DNA of 8,693 nucleotides from Lachnospiraceae bacterium. GTDB taxonomy: Bacteria > Bacillota > Clostridia > Lachnospirales > Lachnospiraceae. The DNA lies in assembly GCA_003520105.1 (NCBI GenBank), contig DOVL01000107.1, forward strand, positions 1 to 8,693. Reading direction: 5' to 3'. Under the pieces are notes generated by a model that was not told the DNA's origin, did no database searches, and was given only the letters and a program-made list of their open reading frames with translations. The translations under genes were made by a program, and so were the position numbers. Of this stretch, positions 1-6,580 are shown piece by piece; the first letter of the stretch is position 1; each line of letters opens with the position of its first letter.

Positions 1-596
1 CTGGTCTTGCCGATATCATGAAGAAGCGCGCAGGTCACAAGAAGATCCCTGTTCACACTCTCATAATTCTTAGAGATGTATTCACAGATCTTCGCAACGG
101 AAAGTGAATGCTGAAGAAGTCCCCCGATAAAGCTGTGGTGAACCGACTTGGCTGCACTGTGCTTTCTGAAGGTCTTGATAAACTCACTATCCTCGGCAAA
201 GAAGCTCTTAAGAAGTGCCTTGAGGTATTTATTATCAATACTCTCAACTATCGCAAGGAGCTCATCATACATCTTGTCACTGTCATTCTTGGTCACAGGC
301 ATGTAGTCGGCCACGTCGTATTCGCCCTCCTGTGCACGTCTGATCCTCTTAATGTTCAGCTGAAGCGAACCATTAAAAGAAGTCACCTGTCCGTCAACCT
401 TGATGTAATCGTTAGTCTCAAAATGCTCTATACCGTTATTGAGATCCCAGACCTTTCCGTCAAGTATCCCTGTTTTATCCTGAAGAAATACCGAATAATA
501 GCTCTTTCCTGCCTTGGTCTTCGCATCAACCTTATTCTTGCAGAAATACACTCCCGATATCTGCTCACCCTCTGTTATCTCTTCTATAAATCTCAT
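1..596 (-). CDS. yhaM: YhaM-type 3'-5' exoribonuclease (OB fold + HD domain), 3' end outside window
   Basis: Reading from the ATG at 596-594 gives 198 codons with no stop before the edge, beginning MRFIEEITEGEQISGVYFCK. Residues about 1-100 look like the N-terminal OB-fold nucleic-acid-binding domain of YhaM, including DGKVWDLNNGIEHF and the segment VDGQVTSFNGSLQLNIKRIR. The HD phosphohydrolase domain follows: KSVHHSFIGGLLQHSLSVAK (H153, H154, H163) and the metal-binding HDIGKT at 193-198, where the window ends. Family members are about 310-320 aa, so roughly the last 115 residues are missing. YhaM enzymes are metal-dependent cytoplasmic 3'-5' exonucleases that trim RNA ends and can also act on single-stranded DNA. 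The start is supported by AGGAAGGA (606-613) 9 nt upstream and by an excellent promoter at 670-698. The gene is divergent from mutS2. Family assignment is secure; substrate range is known only from relatives. Confidence 0.93.
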   Translation of the reverse strand, partial: MRFIEEITEGEQISGVYFCKNKVDAKTKAGKSYYSVFLQDKTGILDGKVWDLNNGIEHFETNDYIKVDGQVTSFNGSLQLNIKRIRRAQEGEYDVADYMPVTKNDSDKMYDELLAIVESIDNKYLKALLKSFFAEDSEFIKTFRKHSAAKSVHHSFIGGLLQHSLSVAKICEYISKNYESVNRDLLVTCALLHDIGKT

Positions 597-634
597 AAAT
601 CCCGGTCCTTCCTGGTGTATTTTAGCTTTTTCAT
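593..634 (-). other. Possible 13-codon leader ORF overlapping the yhaM start
   Basis: On the minus strand an ATG at 634-632 opens a short frame encoding MKKLKYTRKDRDL. Its TGA stop (595-593) overlaps the yhaM ATG in an ATGA arrangement. A weak AAGG lies about 11 nt upstream. The peptide is strongly basic, with no hydrophobic or regulatory-codon run that would point to classical attenuation. It is either a translational-coupling leader or chance; the ATGA junction is the only real argument for it. No homologue is recognised. Confidence 0.25.
606..613 (-). promoter_or_regulatory. Shine-Dalgarno of yhaM
   Basis: The minus strand reads AGGAAGGA, 9 nt before the ATG at 596. It fixes this start over other in-frame possibilities. 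The site lies inside the possible upstream mini-ORF (634-593), so translation of that ORF would pass over it. Confidence 0.8.
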
Positions 635-669
635 GTGTCAGCGACCTTACTCAGCCGTGACGCTTATAT

Positions 670-698
670 ATTATAGCAAAATCTTCAGATAATGTCAC
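670..698 (-). promoter_or_regulatory. sigma-A promoter of yhaM (extended -10)
   Basis: On the minus strand GTGACA (698-693; 5 of 6 to TTGACA) is followed by an exact 17-nt spacer and a perfect TATAAT (675-670). The spacer ends in TGC, giving a TGn extended -10. Transcription would start near 662, leaving a leader of about 65 nt before the yhaM ATG. This is the strongest promoter in the window. Confidence 0.8.
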
Positions 699-733
699 CG
701 ATGATTTATCGTAAGATTTTTATAAATAATAAT

Positions 734-762
734 GTTAAAACGACGAATATATGTTATTATAG
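734..762 (+). promoter_or_regulatory. Weak candidate promoter for mutS2
   Basis: TATTAT (755-760) is preceded by TG at 753-754 only one base away from the ideal TGn position; TTATAG (757-762) is an alternative -10. GTTAAA (734-739) would be the -35 for the latter with a 17-nt spacer. None matches the consensus well. The site is in the correct orientation between the divergent yhaM promoter and mutS2, leaving a leader of about 115 nt. The precise hexamers are uncertain. Confidence 0.35.
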
Positions 763-882
763 CTATGTATGTCATGCTGGCGAAGGAATCTGCCGATTCA
801 CAGGCTCAGTCATGATATCACCACCATATTTCATAATGGTTCGAATCAATAGAATACTAAAAGAAAAAACAGGCATAAATAC

Positions 883-3279
883 ATGAATAAACACAGTTTA
901 AGAATACTTGAATTTGATAAGATACTTACGATGCTCACCGAATATGCGGCATCACCGATGGCGAAGAAACGCTGCGAGCGACTGACTCCTTACAGGGATA
1001 TCGAGAAGATCAGAACCCTTCAGGAAGAAACGCGCGATGCTTCTCTCCGTCTCTCGAAATACGGCAATGTCTCCTTCTCAGGACTGACCGATGTCGGTGC
1101 ATCCTTTAAGCTTCTGGAAATCGGTTCACCACTTTCCGCCTCAGAGCTTCTCGGCATAGCCTCTCTCCTCGAGACAGCTAAGAATGTCAAGGCATACGGC
1201 TATTCCAAGACCGATGAAGAGGATATTACGAAGGACTCACTCGTGAGGCTTTTCGACGAACTGATACCTCTCGAGGACGTTTCGTCAGAGATCAGAAAAT
1301 GCATCATTTCCGCTGATGAGATCGCCGATGACGCATCGAGAAAGCTTAAAGAAATAAGAAAAAATATAGAAATATCATATAACCGTGTAAGGCAGAAGCT
1401 GGATAAGATCATCCACTCCGAGGCAAACAGAGATATGCTTCAGGATTCGATCATCACAACAAGGAACAGTCGTTACTGTATTCCTGTCAAGGCTTCCTAC
1501 CGCGCAAAGTTCCCGGGAATGATCCACGATCAGTCCCAAACCGGTTCGACAGTCTTCATCGAGCCTCTCGAGATCGTCAATCTCAACAACGACATCAGAG
1601 AGCTTGAAAACGAAGAGCATCTGGAGATAGAAAGAATACTCATGGATCTTTCGGAGCGCTGCGGTCAGCATACCGAGGAACTCACAGAGGATCTGAAGCA
1701 CCTGACTGATCTGGATTTTATATTTGCAAGAGCCAAATTCAGCAATTCGTATCATGGTTCGGAGCCGATCCTGAACGAGGAAGGACGTATAGACCTTAAG
1801 GGAGCCATCCACCCTCTTCTCGAAAGAAAAACCGCTGTTCCGATCGACCTGCAGCTGGGAGGAGATTTCTCTCTTCTTATTATCACCGGTCCAAATACAG
1901 GCGGTAAAACGGTTTCACTGAAAACCCTCGGATTACTTACGCTGATGGCTCAGGCAGGACTTCACATACCTGCAAGATACGGAACAGTCATCTCAGTTTA
2001 TAATGATATTTTCGCTGATATCGGTGATGAGCAGAGCATCGAGCAGAATCTCTCGACCTTCTCATCTCATATGAGCAATATAGTATATATCGTCGGTCAC
2101 GCCGACAACCGTTCACTCTGTCTCTTCGATGAGCCGGGTGGCGGAACCGATCCTGTTGAGGGTGCCGCGCTTGCAACCGCTATCCTCTCACATCTGAAGG
2201 ATATCGGCGCAACAGTAATGGCCACAACGCACTACAGCGAGCTTAAGAGCTTCGCCATAGCTTCACCGGGAGTTGAAAATGCATCCTGTGAGTTCGATGT
2301 TGCAACACTCAGACCTACATTTAAGCTTCTCATGGGTGTACCGGGCAAATCCAACGCCTTCGCGATCTCGAAGAAGCTCGGACTTCCGGATGATATCATA
2401 GAAAGAGCCAGATCCGGCATCGACAGTTCGGCTGTTAATGTCGAAGAGCTGATTGCCGATCTTGACAGAGCAAAGCGTGAGGCTGAGCAGGACAAGGAAG
2501 AAATAGCCGCCAGCCGCCGCGAGATAGATGAATTAAAGAAGCGTATCAGTGATAAAGAAAAATCTGCCGGTGACGAAAAAAGGCGTATCCTCGAGAAAGC
2601 CCGCGAAGAGGCCAGAGAGATCATTGAAAACGCCAAGGAAGAAGCCGATCAGGCCATCCGTGATTACAACAAATGGCTGAAGAATCCATCCTCAGCTGAT
2701 GCAAAGAAGATGGAGGAACGAAGAAGCAATCTCAGGAAGAAGGCCGAGTCCCTCGGAAACAGCCAGAAGGATAAGGCAGCTCCTCTTCAATCCGGCCAGA
2801 AGGCCAAGGATTTCCACATCGGAGATACGGTAAAGGTACTGAGTCTGAATACCGAAGGACATATCCTCGAGCTTCCTGACAGCAGCGGAACAGCTCTTGT
2901 CGGAATGGGTATACTCAGTTCAAGACTTCCGATCAGTGACCTTCTTATCGTCAGAGACGATAACAAATATAACCATGCAGGCCGAAGGGAAGCCGCTCAG
3001 CAGAGAGCAGGCACAGGCGGCTACAACAAAGCCTACACCTTCAAGCCTGAGCTCAACCTTCTCGGCAAGACGGTTGACGAAGCTATCGCCGAGCTGGACA
3101 AATTCCTCGATGACGCCATGCTCTCGCATGCCGAAACCGTCAGAGTTGTCCACGGCAAAGGAACCGGAGCCCTCCGTAAGGGCATCCACGACCACCTAAA
3201 GCACCTCTCCTACGTCAAAAAATTCCGCCTCGGCGAATTCGGAGAAGGAGATGCAGGTGTTACGATTGTTAGTCTATAA
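883..3279 (+). CDS. mutS2: Endonuclease MutS2 / ribosome-splitting Smr ATPase
   Basis: This 798-aa protein matches the usual MutS2 length (about 780-800). The N-terminus (LRILEFDKILTMLTEYAAS) is typical. The clamp and core regions are followed by an ABC-type ATPase domain with Walker A GPNTGGKT (336-343), Walker B LCLFDE (412-417), and a THYSELKSF switch region. A long charged coiled coil covers roughly 520-610, an SH3/KOW-like stretch about 655-705, and a C-terminal Smr domain 722-798 with HGKGTG (757-762). MutS2 has no mismatch-recognition domain. It was described as suppressing recombination, and in Bacillus it recognises and splits collided ribosomes. Two deviations are visible: DEPGGGTDP at 416-424, where the family usually has DELGAGTDP, and LNLLG (724-728) where Smr nucleases carry LDLRG. 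The ATG at 883 is the first start after an in-frame stop at 850; its SD is weak (AGG, 871-873). The gene stands alone, divergent from yhaM, with the palindromic element starting 2 nt after its stop. Confidence 0.97.
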   Translation: MNKHSLRILEFDKILTMLTEYAASPMAKKRCERLTPYRDIEKIRTLQEETRDASLRLSKYGNVSFSGLTDVGASFKLLEIGSPLSASELLGIASLLETAKNVKAYGYSKTDEEDITKDSLVRLFDELIPLEDVSSEIRKCIISADEIADDASRKLKEIRKNIEISYNRVRQKLDKIIHSEANRDMLQDSIITTRNSRYCIPVKASYRAKFPGMIHDQSQTGSTVFIEPLEIVNLNNDIRELENEEHLEIERILMDLSERCGQHTEELTEDLKHLTDLDFIFARAKFSNSYHGSEPILNEEGRIDLKGAIHPLLERKTAVPIDLQLGGDFSLLIITGPNTGGKTVSLKTLGLLTLMAQAGLHIPARYGTVISVYNDIFADIGDEQSIEQNLSTFSSHMSNIVYIVGHADNRSLCLFDEPGGGTDPVEGAALATAILSHLKDIGATVMATTHYSELKSFAIASPGVENASCEFDVATLRPTFKLLMGVPGKSNAFAISKKLGLPDDIIERARSGIDSSAVNVEELIADLDRAKREAEQDKEEIAASRREIDELKKRISDKEKSAGDEKRRILEKAREEAREIIENAKEEADQAIRDYNKWLKNPSSADAKKMEERRSNLRKKAESLGNSQKDKAAPLQSGQKAKDFHIGDTVKVLSLNTEGHILELPDSSGTALVGMGILSSRLPISDLLIVRDDNKYNHAGRREAAQQRAGTGGYNKAYTFKPELNLLGKTVDEAIAELDKFLDDAMLSHAETVRVVHGKGTGALRKGIHDHLKHLSYVKKFRLGEFGEGDAGVTIVSL

Positions 3280-3281
3280 TT

Positions 3282-3464
3282 GAATAAACATATGCCTCCG
3301 AGGGCGTATTCGACAGCTACAACCAGGTAGTAATATGCGAAGCATATTGCTATCATGAACGTAGTGAATGACACGAACCACGAAGTGGTTCACATGCATC
3401 ACATGTGATGCATGCATAATTCTGTTTGCAGAATTATGGTGCACGAGGAGGTATATGTTTATTC
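3282..3464 (+). other. 183-nt multi-hairpin palindromic element (possible structured RNA or MITE-like repeat)
   Basis: An outer inverted repeat joins GAATAAACATATGCCTCC (3282-3299) to GGAGGTATATGTTTATTC (3447-3464): 17 Watson-Crick pairs and one G-U. Enclosed stem-loops, in order: 3290-3297/3302-3309 (alternative to the outer stem); 3326-3338/3342-3354, 13 bp with a GAA triloop; 3353-3356/3368-3371, where two G-A mismatches separate CAT/ATG from AC/GT around a GTA loop; 3375-3381/3385-3391, 7 perfect bp with a GAA loop; a 22-nt perfect palindrome at 3393-3414; and 3415-3424/3429-3438, 10 perfect bp with a TTTG loop. Some neighbouring stems share a base or two and so cannot all be fully extended at once. 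The element starts 2 nt after the mutS2 stop and ends 33 nt before the response-regulator start. No protein is encoded and no known RNA class is recognised. Candidate roles are 3' processing or termination of mutS2 mRNA, a leader for the two-component operon, or a dispersed repeat. Confidence 0.8.
3393..3414. repeat. 22-bp perfect palindrome
   Basis: Each half is 11 nt, centred between 3403 and 3404; the left half is CATGCATCACA and the right half its exact reverse complement. It contains CATG at the centre and ATGCAT on both flanks. Within the larger element it would be a hairpin of 8-9 bp in RNA; as DNA it could bind a dimeric protein. Confidence 0.85.
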
Positions 3465-3486
3465 TGAGTTGATTTTTTTGTAAGTC

Positions 3487-3493
3487 AGGAGAG
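3487..3493 (+). promoter_or_regulatory. Shine-Dalgarno of the response regulator
   Basis: AGGAGAG lies 4 nt before the ATG at 3498 and sets that start. No convincing -35/-10 pair was found in 3280-3497. The two-component operon is therefore either read through from mutS2 or uses a promoter that cannot be seen by eye inside the palindromic element. Confidence 0.75.
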
Positions 3494-3497
3494 AAAA

Positions 3498-4232
3498 ATG
3501 AAGAAACAGCGTATTCTTATAGTAGACGATGATGAAAATATTGCAGAGCTGATCTCCCTCTATCTCATGAAGGAATGCTTCGAGACAGAGATCGCCAACG
3601 ACGGCGAATCCGCTCTGATCAAGGTTAAAACCTTTATGCCGAACCTGATCCTCCTGGATCTCATGCTTCCGGGCATTGACGGCTACGAGGTATGCCAGCG
3701 TATCAGAAAGACCCAGAACACTCCTATCATCATGCTTTCCGCAAAGGGCGAGGTATTTGATAAGGTTCTCGGACTCAAGATGGGCGCCGATGATTATATT
3801 ATGAAGCCTTTTGATTCAAACGAGCTTGTTGCAAGAGTAAATGCGGTTCTCCGCCGTGCTTCCGCAGCACCTTCCGAGGATGAGGTTGAGGATGAAAATG
3901 TCTCTGTAGGTAAGGTTAACTATGACAGAGATGGTGAGTTTGTTGAGTACGACAATCTGATCGTAAACATCTCTCATTATACAGTTACTCTTGAGGGACA
4001 GCACGTTGAGATGCCTCCTAAGGAGCTCGAGCTTCTCTACTTTATGGCAAGTCGCCCTAATCAGGTATTTACACGTGAGCAGCTCCTGAATCAGCTCTGG
4101 GGCTATGAGTTCATGGGCGATACCAGAACCGTCGATGTTCATGTAAAGCGTCTCCGTGAGAAGCTTTCTGACAAATATAACTGGACCATCGCCACTGTAT
4201 GGCGTATCGGATACAAATTTGAGGTGAGATAA
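3498..4232 (+). CDS. OmpR/PhoB-family response regulator
   Basis: This 244-aa protein has a receiver domain at about 1-120. The acidic pair D10/D11 and phosphoacceptor D54 (in LILLDLMLPGIDG) are present, as are S81 and K103 (in DDYIMKPF). A winged-helix DNA-binding domain occupies about 150-244, with PPKELELLYFMASRPNQVFT, then the recognition-helix region (TRTVDVHVKRLREKL) and the C-terminal wing (VWRIGYKFE). All switch residues are intact, so it should be a phosphorylation-controlled transcription factor. The linker (about 122-150) is acidic and rather long, which puts the protein slightly above the usual 225-235 aa. The histidine kinase follows directly, with TAA and ATG adjacent, so the two form an operon and a cognate pair. 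Regulated genes cannot be read from the sequence. It resembles PhoP/ResD-type regulators in general build, but not closely enough to name. Confidence 0.95.
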   Translation: MKKQRILIVDDDENIAELISLYLMKECFETEIANDGESALIKVKTFMPNLILLDLMLPGIDGYEVCQRIRKTQNTPIIMLSAKGEVFDKVLGLKMGADDYIMKPFDSNELVARVNAVLRRASAAPSEDEVEDENVSVGKVNYDRDGEFVEYDNLIVNISHYTVTLEGQHVEMPPKELELLYFMASRPNQVFTREQLLNQLWGYEFMGDTRTVDVHVKRLREKLSDKYNWTIATVWRIGYKFEVR

Positions 4233-5717
4233 ATGCAGCATTCCATATTCGATAGAATATACCTTACCTTCCTTATCTCGCTCATCGCTTCCTTCGGAAT
4301 CCTCATCGCCTACACGACGATCGCTTCCAGAAGAGCCCTGACCACCGAGAAGGAGGAAACTCTGACCAACGAGGCTCAGCTTATCGCATCGCAGACTCTT
4401 AACTCTTATGTTACGGGTAGTTTTGATGCTGACGAGGTCTCTCAGCTGTTTAATTACTATGCCGAGATCCTCAATACGGATATATGGTTTGTCAATCGTA
4501 ACGGTGCTATATTATCGCATTCCGACAGCGATCTGAGAGGCGATCTTCCGAAGAGTATCTTCGCGATAAACGGTGCTTATTCGATCAACACCAAGCACAC
4601 AGAGAGTGGCGACTTCTATAAGGTTTTTAAGGATGACGTCATTTCAATAAATATTCCTCTGACCATCAAAACTATTGACGATGAAGGAAAACAGCTTGAG
4701 GACGCAGAATTTATCGGAGCCATCGTTATGCATGCTCCGGCAACTCAGATAAATACACTGCTGAAAAACATCTTCAGCATCATTTATCTCCCTTGCCTGA
4801 TCATTATCATAATCGCATTTATCTTCATTCAGATCATTTCCAAGAAGGTCATGTCTCCTGTAAAGAAGCTTTCTGCGGTTGCGACAGAGTATTCGAAGGG
4901 TAATTTCAATACCAAGACTGAGATTAAGTCTCAGGATGAGATCGGTCAGCTCGCACTCTCCATGGAGTACATGGCTGACGAGCTTTCAAAGCTCGAGCAG
5001 TACAGACGTGATTTCATCTCAAATATCTCTCACGACTTCCGCTCGCCTCTGACCTCTATCAAGGGCTATGTCGAAGCGATCAAGGATGGTACGATCCCTG
5101 TTGAGAAGCAGGAACGTTATCTGGATATCATACTTAACGAGACTCAGCGTCTGACCAAGCTTACCACCGGTCTTCTCGATCTCAACAATCTCGAGCAGTA
5201 CGGTCCTTATCTTAAGCTCAATGATTTCGACCTGATCGAGATAATCAAGCCGACGCTCAATACTTTCGAGATGAAATGTATCGAGAAAAATATAGCCATT
5301 TATCTGTACAACCACGTTGAAAATACACTGGTAACCGCTGATAAGACCAAGATCCAGCAGGTCATCTACAACCTCATTGATAACGCTATCAAGTTCACTC
5401 CTTCCGGAAAGAAGATAACCGTTACTCTTACAGAGAAGAAGGACAAGATCTTCGTATCCATCAAGGATGAAGGAATCGGAATGGATGATGAAACTCAGAA
5501 GAGGATCTTCGACAGATTCTACAAGGGTGACCAGTCCCGCGGACGTGATAAGCAGGGAACCGGTCTCGGTCTTGCGATCACCAAAGAGATCATCAAGGCG
5601 CACCACGAGAACATTGATGTTATAAGTACCGAGGGCGAGGGATCGACCTTCACCTTTACACTGACCAAGATGCATGTCAAGGGCACGACTGAGATGCTCA
5701 CCGAAGATATGAAATAA
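4233..5717 (+). CDS. Membrane sensor histidine kinase (HAMP, HisKA, HATPase_c)
   Basis: This 494-aa protein has a first membrane helix at about 10-31 and an extracytoplasmic sensor region of about 145 aa (34-178) with no motif I recognise. A second, very isoleucine-rich helix at about 180-203 leads to a HAMP linker (about 204-258). The dimerisation/phosphoacceptor box FISNISHDFRSPLTSIKGY follows, with H267. The ATPase domain has the N box (NLIDNAIKFT, N380/N384), G1 DEGIGM (412-417), an F-box (IFDRFYKG) and G2 GTGLGL (442-447). All catalytic boxes are present, so it should autophosphorylate H267 and pass phosphate to D54 of the upstream regulator. The ATG directly follows the regulator's stop codon, and GAGGTGAG (4221-4228) inside the regulator gene serves as its ribosome binding site, so translation is probably coupled. 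The stimulus is unknown. Confidence 0.95.
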   Translation: MQHSIFDRIYLTFLISLIASFGILIAYTTIASRRALTTEKEETLTNEAQLIASQTLNSYVTGSFDADEVSQLFNYYAEILNTDIWFVNRNGAILSHSDSDLRGDLPKSIFAINGAYSINTKHTESGDFYKVFKDDVISINIPLTIKTIDDEGKQLEDAEFIGAIVMHAPATQINTLLKNIFSIIYLPCLIIIIIAFIFIQIISKKVMSPVKKLSAVATEYSKGNFNTKTEIKSQDEIGQLALSMEYMADELSKLEQYRRDFISNISHDFRSPLTSIKGYVEAIKDGTIPVEKQERYLDIILNETQRLTKLTTGLLDLNNLEQYGPYLKLNDFDLIEIIKPTLNTFEMKCIEKNIAIYLYNHVENTLVTADKTKIQQVIYNLIDNAIKFTPSGKKITVTLTEKKDKIFVSIKDEGIGMDDETQKRIFDRFYKGDQSRGRDKQGTGLGLAITKEIIKAHHENIDVISTEGEGSTFTFTLTKMHVKGTTEMLTEDMK

Positions 5718-5744
5718 CGACTTTTATCTATTTATAATAAACAC

Positions 5745-5776
5745 GCCCGGCATACGCACGTATACCGGGCTATTTT
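5745..5776. terminator. Rho-independent terminator between convergent operons
   Basis: GCCCGG (5745-5750) pairs with CCGGGC (5765-5770). After one C/A mismatch the inner part ATAC/GTAT extends the stem with a GCAC loop. On the plus strand TATTTTAA follows, a modest U tract that fits termination of the kinase transcript ending at 5717. On the minus strand the 3' tail is GTGTTTATTATAA, so it may also serve the ABC operon ending at 5791, though less well. Confidence 0.75.
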
Positions 5777-5790
5777 AATGCCATTTATAA

Positions 5791-6579
5791 CTACTCAGAC
5801 AAATCCTTCTTCATGTACTTTACATACCCCACGACGATTCCGGCGAGCATGAAGATCATGCCGGGGATGAGGTATTTCATTTCGATGCTGTGAGTACTTA
5901 TGAGGTCTGAACCTTCGGTGTAGCCGAATGGTGTGATGTATTTGAGGGCGTTGGCGTCAGCAGTCATATTTGCGATTATGTTCATGAAATAGAACATAGC
6001 CGCAAGCCCGATGCCGATACCGACACCCGATCTTCTGATGAAGGCTGATATTCCGAAACATATACCGGCTATTTCAAACTGCAGAAGAAGCTGGGCGACG
6101 TGGATGATATAGATATCCTTGAGTGCATCCATCTCTCCTGTTATTGCAAGCGAACCAACTGTGAAGATAAATACAATTACATTCAGCAGAATTATTATCG
6201 CAAAGATGCTGACTAGCTTTTCGGTAATGACTCTCGCTCTTGATACCGGATGCATGAAAAGAAAGCTTGCAGTCCTCTCCTTTTCTTCCTTCATAAGTGC
6301 CGAGATTCCGACTATTGCCGCAAAGAAGGCACCGCCGATACCGAGTATATTTCCGCTTTCTACGGAATAAAAGCCCGGCAGGGTTCCGATATCCAGTTTA
6401 TCCATTCCGAAGGCTGCCGAGAAGCTTCCCATTGAAGAAAACATCTCCGTGAATTTGTCCGACTCCTTCGCCAGATTCGGATATAAGAAAACGATAACTG
6501 CGACGAAGACGCCTATCGCACCACTCCAGATCAGGAGGGCAAGTTTTTGTGACTTTATTTCCTGTTTAAATATAGTCAT
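5791..6579 (-). CDS. ABC-2 type transporter permease
   Basis: This 262-aa integral membrane protein has about six hydrophobic helices: near 13-33, 76-96, 118-146, 156-178, 182-204 and 234-254. The N-terminal MTIFKQEIKSQKLALLIWS is followed by a loop rich in Phe, Met and Ser. After helix 2 comes a charged cytoplasmic stretch, LMKEEKERTASFLFMHPVSRARVITEK, characteristic of the coupling region in ABC-2 permeases, where proteins of this group contact the ATPase. It pairs with the ATPase encoded immediately upstream, the stop and start being 1 nt apart. Its own strong ribosome binding site AAGGAGG (minus strand, 6595-6589) lies at the end of the ATPase gene, 9 nt before the ATG. Exporters of this build handle drugs, peptides or lipids. 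The sequence does not identify the substrate. Confidence 0.9.
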   Translation of the reverse strand: MTIFKQEIKSQKLALLIWSGAIGVFVAVIVFLYPNLAKESDKFTEMFSSMGSFSAAFGMDKLDIGTLPGFYSVESGNILGIGGAFFAAIVGISALMKEEKERTASFLFMHPVSRARVITEKLVSIFAIIILLNVIVFIFTVGSLAITGEMDALKDIYIIHVAQLLLQFEIAGICFGISAFIRRSGVGIGIGLAAMFYFMNIIANMTADANALKYITPFGYTEGSDLISTHSIEMKYLIPGMIFMLAGIVVGYVKYMKKDLSE

Positions 6580-6580
6580 C

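Noticed and set aside
108..692. Plus-strand open frame of 194 codons
   Set aside because: It is antisense to yhaM, whose OB-fold and HD motifs are unmistakable; the frame lacks a ribosome binding site and protein-like composition.
838..847. GGTTCGAATC, identical to a tRNA T-arm core
   Set aside because: Flanking bases do not form the T stem and no acceptor, D or anticodon arms exist around it, so it is neither a tRNA nor a convincing attachment site.
692..886. 64-codon plus-strand frame before mutS2
   Set aside because: It begins inside the yhaM promoter, has no SD and shows no domain character. It would overlap the mutS2 start by 4 nt, but nothing else supports it.
3292..3330. 12-codon ORF (MPPRAYSTATTR) just after mutS2
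   Set aside because: It has no SD, and its ATG falls in the outer stem of the palindromic element; structure explains the sequence better than coding.
3282..3464. Insertion-sequence remnant with target-site duplication
   Set aside because: The terminal inverted repeats are good, but no direct duplication is visible at the flanks (3274-3281 against 3465-3472) and no transposase fragment is present. A MITE origin stays open only as a hypothesis.
5019..5675. 218-codon minus-strand frame
   Set aside because: It is antisense to the kinase H, N, G1 and G2 boxes; a shadow of codon bias.
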